NCBI GenBank assembly: GCA_031963465.1
Contig: JASSUG010000004.1
Location: 1-64,000, forward strand
Direction of reading: 5' to 3'
DNA from: Mycoavidus cysteinexigens_B
Lineage (GTDB): Bacteria > Pseudomonadota > Gammaproteobacteria > Burkholderiales > Burkholderiaceae
Length of the DNA stretch: 64,000 nt
Part shown: in pieces, positions 9,002 through 18,230 of the stretch
Numbering within the stretch: position 1 is the stretch's first letter
Layout: each line of letters begins with the position of its first letter
Made by a program: the position numbers and the translations under genes
The notes under the pieces: generated by a model
The model's input: the letters and a program-made list of their open reading frames with translations, nothing else
The model's database searches: none
Told to the model about the DNA's origin: nothing

Positions 9002-9907
9002 TTACATCCGCGGCTGAAAAGCAGCGGAAAAAGGATGATCAATAGTGCTTACCCCGAGGGCGTGTGCACGTTTTAGATAGGCCTGAACCACAGCGGGGTT
9101 TTCGAGCTGCTTGACCACAGTGGCATCAACGAAGCGAGACATCTCTTGTGTAAAAGCGGCAGATTTCTCGGGGGTCTTTAGTTTTTCAATCTGTTCACTG
9201 AGACACTCTTTGAATCGCGCTTCTTCCCAGCCGTAGTCGATCAGCTTGCGGCCAACGAGATCAAAGTCAAGTTCGGTACCCAGGTCAGTCAGAAACTTAA
9301 TATCCCATATGTCGCGAGCTTTGAGAAAAGGCCGAGCGCCCAGTGCGACGATCTTGTCCGCGAGGATCTCTCGCTTCGATTCTGCCAGGATGAGCATCTG
9401 TTTATGCTGCGCTGGCAGATGTGGATAGTTTGCGGTCACCGCCACCAAGTCAGGGTCATGAGCGGGAACACTGGCTACCTCGATGTTGATCACCTGGTTC
9501 TGAGGACTGCTGAGGTCAGCTTGCGGCACTCGAACGCGAGCCCTCCAACGCGCTACATTCACGCCATCAGAAGTCGGCCGATCCTTTGGTGCTTTGATCT
9601 CAACCTCCAACCCATAGGCCTCGCCAATTTCTCGCTGCAAGAGGTCTGCAAATGGTGCCATCGTTGCCGGATCGAACGAGATACCTGCGGCGAAGTCGAG
9701 ATCTTCCGAATACCTGGTGCCTTGATAGCAAAGTCGCAGGGCGGTGCCCCCTTGAAAGGTCAGCGTGCTGGACGCGCCGCTCTGGCCCAACGCGTACAGG
9801 ATTTCATAGTGTAGAATTTCTTTCACAATTGTATTGACGGGAACGCGGCGTTCCGTCGCATATCGGCCGGCCAATTGGAGAAGGTCACTCTGTGTGCGCA
9901 TGTTCAT
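9002..9907 (-). CDS. abiEii: AbiEii-family nucleotidyltransferase toxin
   Basis: 301 aa. The N-terminal domain has the nucleotidyltransferase signature GGTALRL at 53-59 and SEDLD at 67-71. The downstream conserved elements (ADKIVAL, KARDIWDIKFL) are also present, as expected for AbiEii/type IV toxins. These toxins transfer nucleotides to RNA (tRNA acceptor ends in characterised members) and stop growth until neutralised. The start overlaps the upstream antitoxin by 23 nt, so translation is probably coupled; a second ATG two codons in is possible. The stop lies against a group II intron remnant, so the last residues may come from a rearranged junction. No catalytic damage is visible. Confidence 0.88.
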   Translation of the reverse strand: MNMRTQSDLLQLAGRYATERRVPVNTIVKEILHYEILYALGQSGASSTLTFQGGTALRLCYQGTRYSEDLDFAAGISFDPATMAPFADLLQREIGEAYGLEVEIKAPKDRPTSDGVNVARWRARVRVPQADLSSPQNQVINIEVASVPAHDPDLVAVTANYPHLPAQHKQMLILAESKREILADKIVALGARPFLKARDIWDIKFLTDLGTELDFDLVGRKLIDYGWEEARFKECLSEQIEKLKTPEKSAAFTQEMSRFVDATVVKQLENPAVVQAYLKRAHALGVSTIDHPFSAAFQPRM

Positions 9908-10436
9908 AAGATTCTTCGGTGGGTTCAGTCACGAGGTCTAGGTTACGGCCCACTCTGCGCAGGTCGCGTAGGGCACAGTCCGGTGTCGCAATCCAGATGC
10001 TCCGCCGCTCGTCCCACTTGAGATGTGGACGCAAATCCGAGATCCGGCGTGCCGTGTGTACGAATTCCAGTGCGCCGTATGGCGTCTGGAAAGTCTGGGA
10101 CCGACCTGTTGTCATTAGCGTGAGGCGGGAAGGAATCTGAGAGATCCAGCCGGCTTCGGATAGCACCGATTCCATGCTTAGGTAGCTCAGGTCCCACGGC
10201 CGCAGAAAAGAAACCAGGGCGGCGAGCAGGTTGTCGGGTAAACAGCGCGCTCGCGGATTGATATAAAGCCCGCGTGCCACCCGGACAATTAGCCCGGTGT
10301 TTTGGTGCGTCGAGAGCGCTTTTAGCCGAGCCCGGTCGTCGCCTGGGAAGAGTAGCTTCAAGGTGTTGGACGAAAAGGTCCAGACGCCCGCAGCGTCCCA
10401 GTGTTCTAGCGCAACCACCAATTCCCGTAGGCGCAT
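9885..10436 (-). CDS. abiEi: AbiEi-type antitoxin / transcriptional repressor
   Basis: 183 aa, first gene of the pair and overlapping the toxin gene by 23 nt. It has the layout of the AbiEi antitoxin family: an N-terminal winged-helix region (residues about 1-60, ending VARGLYINPRA) and a C-terminal domain (SYLSMESVLSEAGWISQIP, FVHTARRISDL, TPDCALRDL). Known AbiEi proteins repress their own promoter by binding an inverted repeat and neutralise the toxin without stable protein contact (type IV). A candidate operator lies about 17-32 bp upstream of the start. Its base composition is typical of the chromosome here. Confidence 0.85.
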   Translation of the reverse strand: MRLRELVVALEHWDAAGVWTFSSNTLKLLFPGDDRARLKALSTHQNTGLIVRVARGLYINPRARCLPDNLLAALVSFLRPWDLSYLSMESVLSEAGWISQIPSRLTLMTTGRSQTFQTPYGALEFVHTARRISDLRPHLKWDERRSIWIATPDCALRDLRRVGRNLDLVTEPTEESYEHAHTE

Positions 10437-10452
10437 TTAAATATATAGTAAG

Positions 10453-10496
10453 TGAACAATAAAGTTCATTATATGTGAAGATATTCTATATGTACA
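10453..10496 (-). promoter_or_regulatory. Promoter and operator of the abiE pair
   Basis: Read on the minus strand, TGTACA (10496-10491) and TATAAT (10473-10468) are separated by 17 bp, a good sigma-70-type promoter. An inverted repeat TGAAC-6-GTTCA (10453-10468) covers the expected transcription start and touches the -10 box. That is the arrangement expected for AbiEi autorepression. Confidence 0.55.
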
Positions 10497-10633
10497 GAGA
10501 AAGCCTCTTCCAGCAGGGACAGATCCTAGAAGCCGAGCAAAAGAATCCGCGCGATGATATGCTTGCACAAATAGACGCTGAGCTGCGCGGCAGCATCGCA
10601 AATATCGCGGCCGCTAGTAAGTTCGAAGTATAG
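10490..10633 (+). CDS. Possible 47-aa peptide, function unknown
   Basis: An ATG at 10490 opens a 47-codon frame (MYRESLFQQG..., ending SKFEV) divergent from abiEi. It is charged and hydrophilic and could be the end of a lost larger gene. No clear ribosome-binding site is visible and I do not recognise it. The rest of the abiEi-preT gap (10634-10737) shows nothing clear apart from the preT ribosome-binding site. Confidence 0.25.
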   Translation: MYRESLFQQGQILEAEQKNPRDDMLAQIDAELRGSIANIAAASKFEV

Positions 10634-10737
10634 GCTATCCAGCGTCGCCGTTTTGCATTGCGTTATTTGCTTCACATCACACCTGCTAGCGGTTTACGTT
10701 CGGCAGGGCCGTGTTTCATATTCAAAGGAGCACTTCG

Positions 10738-12135
10738 ATGACATTACATAAGAACGACGATATCGCTGCAGGCTGCCTGCCTGCAGAACAACTCGCGGCA
10801 AACTTCGCCGATGTGGCGCCCCCGCTCAGCGCTCACGCGGCGGTTGTCGAGGCGCACCGCTGCTACTACTGCTACGATGCGCCGTGTGTTAACGCATGCC
10901 CAACGAGTATTGATATTCCAGGCTTTATCCGCAAAATTGGCAATGGCAACCTGATGGGCGCCGCGCGCGACATTCTATCAGCCAACCCTCTTGGCGGCAT
11001 GTGCGCACGCGTGTGTCCGACCGAGATTCTGTGCGAAGGCGCTTGTGTACTCAACCACCAAGACAGCATGCCGGTTGCGATCGGTGCGTTGCAACGGCAT
11101 GCAACCGATCACCAGATGGCGCATGAAGTGGTATCGGGTAAACCGCTCTTCACCCGGGCAGCCGATACTGGGCGGCATGTCGCCGTGGTCGGTGCTGGGC
11201 CAGCCGGCCTCGCATGCGCGCATACGCTCGCGCTGAGTGGACATCGGGTAACGATCTTCGATGCGCATGACAAGCCGGGCGGACTCAATGAGTACGGCAT
11301 CGCCGCGTATAAAACTGTCGACGATTTTGCGCAGCGTGAAGTGCAATGGCTACTGTCGATCGGCGGCATCGAGTTGCACGCCCGGCACCAACTCGGTCGC
11401 GACATCGCGCTGACGCAGTTGCGTGAACAGTTTGACGCCGTGTTTCTCGGCATCGGGCTGGGTGGCATCAATGCGCTGCAAGCCGACGGCGAAACGTTTG
11501 GCGGTGTGCTGAACGCGGTCGATTTCATCGCCCAGCTACGCCAAAGCGAAGACCTCAGCACGTTGCCGGTCGGACACCACGTGGTTGTAATCGGCGGTGG
11601 CAACACCGCGATCGATGCCGCCGTACAAAGCGTCAAACTTGGCGCGCGGCAGGTCACGATGGTCTACCGGCGCGGCGCAGCGCAGATGAGCGCGACATGG
11701 GCAGAACGTGACTTCGCACGAAAACAAGGCGTGGTGCTGCTCGAATGGGCCAGGCCGCTGCGCATCGTTGGCATGCCGCATGCCGGCAGTGGCGACGCGC
11801 ATGCGAGCGCAGTGCAGTTCGAGACTACACGGCTGGATGCCGAAGGCCGGCTCGAAGGGACCGGCGAGACATTTTGCATCAAAGCGGACGTTGTGCTAAA
11901 GGCAATAGGCCAGACGCTTGTATCCGATGGCATTGACGCACAACTGCTGACGCTCGACGGCGCACGGATCGCGGTGGACGCCGATGGTGCCACGTCACTG
12001 CCTGGTGTTTGGGCAGGTGGCGACTGCACTAACCATCAGGCGCTCGATTTAACCGTGCAGGCCGTGCAGGACGGCAAGCTCGCCGCGCACGCGATCAGCC
12101 GGCAGCTCGCCCGCACCGTGGCCAAAGCCGTGTAA
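10738..12135 (+). CDS. preT: NAD-dependent dihydropyrimidine dehydrogenase, PreT subunit
   Basis: 465 aa from the ATG at 10738, chosen because AAAGGAG lies 7 bp upstream; an in-frame GTG at 10711 has no such site. PreT is the electron-input half of the enzyme that reduces uracil and thymine with NADH. The N-terminal part has Cys clusters for Fe-S centres (CYYCYDAPCVNACP, then MCARVCPTEILCEGAC). An FAD-binding motif follows (VVGAGPAGLACAHTLA, residues about 142-158), then an NAD(P)-binding motif (VVVIGGGNTAIDAA). The C-terminal GVWAGGDCTN closes the flavin site. The full family length is present. preA follows after 65 bp, so they form an operon. The gene is clearly more G+C-rich than the WD40 genes around it. 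Confidence 0.93.
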   Translation: MTLHKNDDIAAGCLPAEQLAANFADVAPPLSAHAAVVEAHRCYYCYDAPCVNACPTSIDIPGFIRKIGNGNLMGAARDILSANPLGGMCARVCPTEILCEGACVLNHQDSMPVAIGALQRHATDHQMAHEVVSGKPLFTRAADTGRHVAVVGAGPAGLACAHTLALSGHRVTIFDAHDKPGGLNEYGIAAYKTVDDFAQREVQWLLSIGGIELHARHQLGRDIALTQLREQFDAVFLGIGLGGINALQADGETFGGVLNAVDFIAQLRQSEDLSTLPVGHHVVVIGGGNTAIDAAVQSVKLGARQVTMVYRRGAAQMSATWAERDFARKQGVVLLEWARPLRIVGMPHAGSGDAHASAVQFETTRLDAEGRLEGTGETFCIKADVVLKAIGQTLVSDGIDAQLLTLDGARIAVDADGATSLPGVWAGGDCTNHQALDLTVQAVQDGKLAAHAISRQLARTVAKAV

Positions 12136-12200
12136 CAGAGCACAACCTCGCATAGCCAATTGCAATTCCACATTGACATCAGAAAACTAGAGAGCCGATC

Positions 12201-13505
12201 ATGCCTGACCTTCGCTGCACAATAGCTGGTATCACGTCGCCGAACCCGTTTTGGCTCGCGTCCGCGCCACCCACCGATAAGGCCTACAATGTCAATCGCG
12301 CATTCGAGGCTGGCTGGGGCGGCGTGGTCTGGAAAACACTCGGCCTCGACCCACATGTGGTCAACGTAAGCTCGCGCTATGGCGCGACGACGCACAACGG
12401 CCGGCGCATCGCGGGACTGAACAATATCGAGTTGATCACCGACCGACCACTCGATGTGAACCTGCGTGAAATTGCCCAGGTCAAGCGCGACTGGCCGGAT
12501 CGTGCATTGATCGTCTCGCTGATGGTGCCATGCGACGAGTCCGCATGGAAATCGATCTTGTCCCAGGTTGAGGATACCGGCGCCGATGCGGTCGAACTCA
12601 ATTTCGGCTGTCCGCACGGGATGAGCGAACGTAACATGGGCGCAGCGGTTGGCCAAGTGCCCGAATACGTGGAGATGGTCACGCGCTGGGTCAAGCAAGC
12701 GAGCAGGTTGCCGTGCCTCGTCAAGCTGACGCCAAACATTACCGACATCCGGCTCGGCGCGCGTGCTGCATACGCAGGGGGGGCCGACGGCGTGTCGCTG
12801 ATTAATACAATCAACTCGATTATTGCAGTTGACCTGGACCAGATGGCGCCAGAGCCAACCGTTGACGGCAAAGGCACGCACGGCGGCTACTGCGGACCGG
12901 CGGTTAAGCCAATCGCATTGCATATGGTGGCTGAAATCGCGCGGGATGCAAAGACGTCTGGGTTGCCGATCTCCGGCATCGGCGGCATCTCGAACTGGCG
13001 CGATGCGGCTGAGTTCATCGTACTCGGCGCGAGCAGCGTGCAGGTGTGCACGGCGGCGATGCACTACGGCTTCCGGATCGTCAACGACATGATTGACGGT
13101 TTGTCGAACTGGATGGACGACAAAGGTTTTGCAACACTCGACGATTTGTGTGGCCGCGCGGTGCCTAATGTCACCGACTGGAAGTACTTAAATCTGCAAT
13201 ACGACGTCAAGGCGCGTATCGATCAGTCGCGATGCATTCAATGCGGACTGTGCCATATTGCATGTGAAGACACTTCCCACCAAGCGATTACAGCGAGTCG
13301 CGATGGTCAGCGTTATTTCGAGGTGGTCGACAAAAACTGCGTCGGATGCAATTTATGCATGCATGTGTGCCCAGTCGATCAATGCATCACGATGGCGCGC
13401 GTTGACGCTGGTGGCTACGCGAACTGGACCACGCATCCGAACAACCCAGCATGCCAGGCCGAGCCCCGCGTTGCTTCATTAAAAAAGGTTATCGAAGGAG
13501 ACTAA
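12201..13505 (+). CDS. preA: NAD-dependent dihydropyrimidine dehydrogenase, PreA subunit
   Basis: 434 aa. This is the catalytic half: an FMN-binding TIM barrel (LNFGCPHGM near the substrate loop, ISGIGGISNWRDAAEFIVLG near the phosphate site) followed by two 4Fe-4S clusters (CIQCGLCHIACE and CVGCNLCMHVCPVDQC). With PreT it reduces uracil and thymine to the dihydro forms in the cytoplasm, the first step of reductive pyrimidine breakdown. In many relatives the next gene is a dihydropyrimidinase. Here the stop is immediately followed (and overlapped by 27 bp on the other strand) by a decayed ISNCY transposase, so the rest of the pathway is missing from this locus. Confidence 0.93.
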   Translation: MPDLRCTIAGITSPNPFWLASAPPTDKAYNVNRAFEAGWGGVVWKTLGLDPHVVNVSSRYGATTHNGRRIAGLNNIELITDRPLDVNLREIAQVKRDWPDRALIVSLMVPCDESAWKSILSQVEDTGADAVELNFGCPHGMSERNMGAAVGQVPEYVEMVTRWVKQASRLPCLVKLTPNITDIRLGARAAYAGGADGVSLINTINSIIAVDLDQMAPEPTVDGKGTHGGYCGPAVKPIALHMVAEIARDAKTSGLPISGIGGISNWRDAAEFIVLGASSVQVCTAAMHYGFRIVNDMIDGLSNWMDDKGFATLDDLCGRAVPNVTDWKYLNLQYDVKARIDQSRCIQCGLCHIACEDTSHQAITASRDGQRYFEVVDKNCVGCNLCMHVCPVDQCITMARVDAGGYANWTTHPNNPACQAEPRVASLKKVIEGD

Positions 13506-14085
13506 CGTTGTTATGCTCTTTCTGACGGGGTGCAGCGCTTTGATTAGTTCGGAATGGAGAGCCGCCGGCACGCCGATTATCTCGTTGGACTGGCATGCAT
13601 CGAGCCACCTGCAGAAACATGACTCAACCACTGTCCCTTGATTGATCTCAGACAGTTTGTCATAGCGTTGATAAGCAAAAGCAATGCCGTCAGCTCGCAA
13701 TTCAATACGGCCATCAGAATACTCATAAACTTCAATATATCGATTGATGAGCTTGCGAGCTTCAGGAGTGTCTTCAAGAATGTAAATCACCCGATCATAT
13801 TGCACAGTTAGCGAGCGCGTCACACAACGCGACTGACGCTATGTCAAAATCATATCGGGATCTTCATCTTTGCGCAGTGGCCCCCGTACCACTCGTCGTC
13901 TCGTAGCGCCCACTACGAAAGATGCTTGCCTTATCACTGTAAAACGCAACGGGCTTACCGTATTGCTCCAGGTACCTACGAGTCGCCTCGAAATAGCTAA
14001 AAGCCGATCCTTGTACCAAATTATGAAAAAATCTATTCAAAAAAATAGCAGTAAAATGTCGCATTTTGCCCTCATTAGATGGCAA
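13479..14085 (-). pseudogene. Decayed ISNCY-type transposase
   Basis: Two minus-strand pieces belong to one transposase. The upstream piece (14085-13864) carries FEATRRYLEQYGKPVAFYSD, the conserved core around a catalytic Asp. The downstream piece (13823-13479) carries the C-terminal region VYEYSDGRIELRADG...YQRYDKLSEINQG, ending soon after. The intervening catalytic part is deleted and the frame is broken. The element overlaps the 3' end of preA. Confidence 0.7.
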
Positions 14086-14115
14086 GTGGCTCTGTAATTT
14101 AACTTAAAGATATCT

Positions 14116-16818
14116 ATGTCAGCTTATATCTCAAGCAATGCAATTTTCCCCTATTCCGCCATCCAGAAGTCCCAAACACCCTCTTTATTTTCATTACCGA
14201 CCGAAATCCAACAAGAAGTAGAAAGCTATTTGGATGCGGCAGCCTGGCAGAATTTCTTTAAAGCGTTGATTACAGTAACACGTGATGGCGAGCCGATAGA
14301 TTCACCTACTCTTAAGTTTCACTTGTTGCTACAAAAGGTTCCATCTGAATATCAGCAAGCTATAGCCAAATCAGATGCGAGCCTGCACGCATTTGCATGG
14401 AACCAACTCCAACTGTTATGGGAATCCGGTCAGCTTGATCAAGTGGTAGAAAAGACCGCACTTTTTAAGCTAATACTTTTGGCTTGTGATCCAGCGATAT
14501 TGGAATTCTTAAGGGAGAAAATCCAACAGGAACCCGATTTGAAGCAAAAACTACTGAATTGGGTTGAACGCTCGAAAACAGAAGAAGTGCAACCCATAGC
14601 CGCTAATACGCTGGCGCTGTTCGTCAAAGCGGGAGTAGCTTTGAGTGGGCAAGACTTCAGCGGAATTCGTGTTCCTGGAGCAGATTTAAGCTCTGGAATA
14701 TTTGATCATACTGGATTTGAAAACGCCGATATAAGCGGAAGTAATTTGCGGGGAGCGTGGTTACGTCAAGCAGATCTACGCCATGCCAAGCTAGATAATG
14801 TCAAATTTGGCGAACTACCTACTTTAGAGGTTGGCGAACGTATTGACGTTTGTTGCTACTCTCCAAATGGGCAATGGTTAGCGGTTGGGGGTTCGGGTAG
14901 TATTAAGTTATACGAAGCAAAAACGCTAAAGCTTACGCATACATTTTCTGTTAATCAAAGTTCGGATATAAATAGTCTTACGTTTAGTGCCGATGGTAAA
15001 TGGCTGGCTGCGGGGGAAAGTAGATACGGTGAATACGAAATTTATTTTCGTGGGAGCACGGATGTAGTAGTCAATCTTTGGAGCATAGAAAATAACTCCG
15101 AAACAACACCTAAGATATTTGAAGGCTATTATAGCGCCTCATTTAGCGCCGATAGCAAATGGCTGGCCTTGAAAGGCTTTTATGAGGTAAAGCTGTGGGA
15201 CGTGGAAAGCGATTTCGATCGGGTACTGGAAACATACGAAGACCTTGATTATCCAGTCAATATGTTTCTTGATCATTCGGCAAATAAGATCTCGTTCAGC
15301 GCCGATGGCAAGTGGCTAGCATTTGGCCGGAAAGATAGCATTAGACTGTACGACGCCAAGACTCAGGAATTCAAGTACACATTTGGAGTAAAGGAGCGAA
15401 TTGACACTAGTGTATTCTCGTTCAGTGCTAATGGCAAATGGCTGGTCGCTGCCAATCATACTGACTTAAAACTATGGAACATAGAGAGTGGCCCTCAGCA
15501 AGTACCAAAAACGTTTGCGAAGCACAACCACAGCGGCGTAGTCAGTATTGCATTCAGTCCTGATAGCAAATGGCTGGCGTCAGGGGGGGATAGCACAGTA
15601 ACGCTATGGAGCATAGAAAGCGGCGCAGCACAAGCGACCAAGGCATGGGCAAGTTATTGTCAATGGGTGAAGAGTCTTTCATTTAGCACCGATAGCAAAT
15701 GGCTGGCTATTCTGTGGAGCGGTGTGCAACTCTGGGAAGTAGGGAATACACCTAATACGTTTGAAAGCCGTAGCTTAGGAGCAGATAGCCTTTCTTTAAG
15801 CACGGATGGCAAATGGCTAGCTTCAAGGAGTTTGGATGATAATACAGTAAAGCTGTGGTGTTTAGAAAATAGCTCAGCTCAAGTGCTTAAAATGTTTGAA
15901 GGGCATACGGAAAAGATAACAAGTATTTCGCTGAGCGCAGATGGCAAGTGGCTGGCGGCAGGGAATCAGAATGGCACAGTCAATCTGTGGAACGTAGAGG
16001 ATTGCGATAGCTTAGAGAAAAAGTCCAAAACGTTTAGCGCACATCTTAGTAAAGTTTATAGCGTTTCACTCAGTGCCGATGGCAAATGGCTAGCATCAGG
16101 AGGGGAGGATTGCACAGCGAAGTTGTGGAACACAGAAAGTGATTCAGAGCAAGAACCTAAGACATTCAGCTTTAATGATCGTGTATGGGGTGTTTCGTTG
16201 AGCGCGGATGGCAAATGGCTGGCTTCGGGGAAGCGTGACGCAGTGTCGCTATGGAGCGTGGAAAGTGGTTCAGCACAAGCGACCAAGATATTTGCGGGGG
16301 TTAATCAATATCAGGGAAGTGTTTCATTCAGCGCTGATGGCAAATGGCTAGCATCAAAAGGGGCTAATTTTGAGGTGAAGTTGTGGAGTGTAGAAAATAG
16401 CCCAGGGCAAACACCTAAAACGTTTACAGGACATACTCGGGAGGTCACAAGTTTTTCGTTGAGTGCAAATGGCAAATGGCTGGCATCGGGGAGTAGGGAT
16501 AAGACAGTGAAGCTGTGGTCAATATCTTCAGAGCAATGTGTAGCTACAATTAAGGATTTTCATAGTTCAGTCAACTCTGCAGTTTGGCGACAGACAGAAA
16601 AGGGGAAAACGCAGTTAATCATAGGAGGAGCAGATAATTCAATACAATTATGGCGAATAGAGGAAAAAGGAGACACGTGTGAAGCACTATTAGAGTGGAG
16701 ATCGTGTTATCCACAAGTAGCACTAACAGCTACTGGAGCCCGTTTAGAAGGGGCCGTAGGGCTAAGCGAATTGAATACACGTCTGCTTAATCAACTTGGC
16801 GCGGAAGCCGAGTCGTAA
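14116..16818 (+). CDS. F-box-like / pentapeptide / WD40 repeat protein (paralogue B)
   Basis: 900 aa. It is collinear with the gene at 6148: short leader, LFSLPTEIQQEVESYLD (F-box-like LP-x-EI-x-x-EV-x3-LD, residues about 27-45), helical region ending VERSKTEEVQPIAAN, and pentapeptide-like repeats (ADLSS, ADISG, ADLRH). It then has 14 degenerate WD40 units with the constant core SADGKWLA, and a tail GLSELNTRLLNQLG. The blades are more irregular than in paralogue A: several lack the GH and WD positions and some carry insertions (for example around residues 310-330). The ATG at 14116 follows ATATCT as in paralogue A. No signal peptide or membrane segment. The gene is lower in G+C than preTA next door. 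Confidence 0.83.
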   Translation: MSAYISSNAIFPYSAIQKSQTPSLFSLPTEIQQEVESYLDAAAWQNFFKALITVTRDGEPIDSPTLKFHLLLQKVPSEYQQAIAKSDASLHAFAWNQLQLLWESGQLDQVVEKTALFKLILLACDPAILEFLREKIQQEPDLKQKLLNWVERSKTEEVQPIAANTLALFVKAGVALSGQDFSGIRVPGADLSSGIFDHTGFENADISGSNLRGAWLRQADLRHAKLDNVKFGELPTLEVGERIDVCCYSPNGQWLAVGGSGSIKLYEAKTLKLTHTFSVNQSSDINSLTFSADGKWLAAGESRYGEYEIYFRGSTDVVVNLWSIENNSETTPKIFEGYYSASFSADSKWLALKGFYEVKLWDVESDFDRVLETYEDLDYPVNMFLDHSANKISFSADGKWLAFGRKDSIRLYDAKTQEFKYTFGVKERIDTSVFSFSANGKWLVAANHTDLKLWNIESGPQQVPKTFAKHNHSGVVSIAFSPDSKWLASGGDSTVTLWSIESGAAQATKAWASYCQWVKSLSFSTDSKWLAILWSGVQLWEVGNTPNTFESRSLGADSLSLSTDGKWLASRSLDDNTVKLWCLENSSAQVLKMFEGHTEKITSISLSADGKWLAAGNQNGTVNLWNVEDCDSLEKKSKTFSAHLSKVYSVSLSADGKWLASGGEDCTAKLWNTESDSEQEPKTFSFNDRVWGVSLSADGKWLASGKRDAVSLWSVESGSAQATKIFAGVNQYQGSVSFSADGKWLASKGANFEVKLWSVENSPGQTPKTFTGHTREVTSFSLSANGKWLASGSRDKTVKLWSISSEQCVATIKDFHSSVNSAVWRQTEKGKTQLIIGGADNSIQLWRIEEKGDTCEALLEWRSCYPQVALTATGARLEGAVGLSELNTRLLNQLGAEAES

Positions 16819-17040
16819 TCAATATTAGCCGTAGGCCTGAGTCCCTAATCAGGTCCACGGTTAGATCGAGGATGTCGAGGCGCTGTTGCCGTGGAATTTT
16901 AACGTCGTGCGCAATATCAGTTAGCTCGTATTGATTGCCATCAAATTCGGCTATCATTAGCTTTTGCTCACCAATCTCTACTTTTAAGTTACATTAAAAA
17001 GGGGGGATTGCCCTATCCACTTGGTACGAAAAGATAGACG

Positions 17041-17882
17041 ATGAATTCCATTCAAAACTCTACGCACTCATACTCTACGCCTCAGGGGCTTGCAGCACCG
17101 CAGCCTCTGTCATTGCAGCTCCTCCCATTTGAAATACACAAAGAAATAATAGACTTGTTACCTCCCTGGCAACGCCAGCTCGCTTATAGCGAGTTAGCCA
17201 GCTTTGCTCATAGTGGCAAAGAAGTACGCTACCTTAAGGAGAAACTAGCTTTAGTATTGCGAGAGGTTCCAAAGCAATATCAACGCGCTGTGCTCAGATT
17301 AGATGAGCAGTTGCAAATCTTTGCGCAGAAGCAGTTCAATGCCTTATTGAGTTCAGCAGAGCCTGCTCAAGTGGTTACCAAGCCCATGCTCTTTCAATTG
17401 TTATATCTAGTTGGTGAGCCAGCGGTGTGGACAAAATTAGGCGAGCGCATCCAAAGCGAACCGGCCCAAAGGCAAGCGCTATTAACTTTGGTTGAAAACT
17501 CTAAAAAAGAAAATGCAGATCAAAAAGCAAAGGAGCACGCAGCCAATGCGATAACACTCTTGAGTAGATCGGGGGAGCAGTTTAATGGAAAGGATTTGCG
17601 CAATATCAAGATTCCTGGGGCAGATTTAAGTTATGGCCAATTCGACCATGCTCAGTTGCAAGGTGCACATTTAACCGGGGTGAAGTTTCGAAATGCGTGG
17701 CTGCGCGGGACTAATTTAAGCGGTGCACACATGGACGGAGTGCAATTTGGTGAGCTGCCTTATCTGCAGGAAGTGAGAGATGCGAGCGTCTACGCCTATT
17801 CCCCAGATGGGAAGAGATGCGCTGTGGGTCTATCAAATGGCGATATCAGCGTATATTTAACTTCGAATTGGAACAAAATCTG
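17041..17882 (+). pseudogene. 5' part of F-box-like / pentapeptide / WD40 paralogue C, interrupted by an IS66-type element
   Basis: It encodes about 280 residues: leader, LLPFEIHKEIIDLLPPWQ (weaker F-box-like motif), helical region, pentapeptide-like repeats (KDLRN, ADLSY, AHLTG, TNLSG) and the first WD40 unit. It stops making sense at the insertion point 17882/17883. Beyond that the frame runs 100 bp into the IS and terminates at 17982. Joining 17041-17882 to 19914-21741, that is, removing the IS and one target copy, gives a continuous 889-aa protein with the junction ...NWNK-ICTLNGHRN.... The disruption is therefore recent and exact. Confidence 0.85.
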
Positions 17883-18052
17883 GTATCTTCTCAATAACCC
17901 GGGGCAACCATCGCACAACGCTGCGCTGTTTGGCCGGCTCGCTTGGTCAAGATCGGCGGAGCAGCGTGCTCGCGCGACGTAACGAATTTCGCTTGTAAAC
18001 GGTAGAGGGTGATGTTAACGTTCATCACGCCGACATCATTTCTGCCACATTT

Positions 18053-18229
18053 ATGACCCTCCCTCCAAAATTTACACTACCCGACATTGCACGAGAGGAC
18101 CTCGGGCCGCAGGATCAGGAGTTGCGGGCGTGGATCGAGCAACTCGTAGAAGTAGCTAATGGCTTGCAGCAAGAGGTTGAGCAATTGAAACAGAAGGCCG
18201 CCCGACTCAAAAAAGCCAGGGGTACGTAG
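18053..18229 (+). CDS. Small accessory ORF of the IS66-type element
   Basis: 58 aa (MTLPPKFTLPD..., ending KKARGT). The middle is a heptad-like helix (WIEQLVEVANGLQQEVEQLK) suggesting a coiled coil. Its stop is 1 bp before the GTG start of the transposase, so translation is probably coupled. Its role is unknown. Confidence 0.5.
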   Translation: MTLPPKFTLPDIAREDLGPQDQELRAWIEQLVEVANGLQQEVEQLKQKAARLKKARGT

Positions 18230-18230
18230 C

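Noticed and set aside
16787..16957. A 56-codon minus-strand frame (MIAEFDGNQYELTDIAHDVK...) at the end of WD40 paralogue B.
   Set aside because: It looks somewhat protein-like and might be a gene remnant. But it overlaps the WD40 gene end, has no ribosome-binding site and no recognisable family, so it was not annotated.
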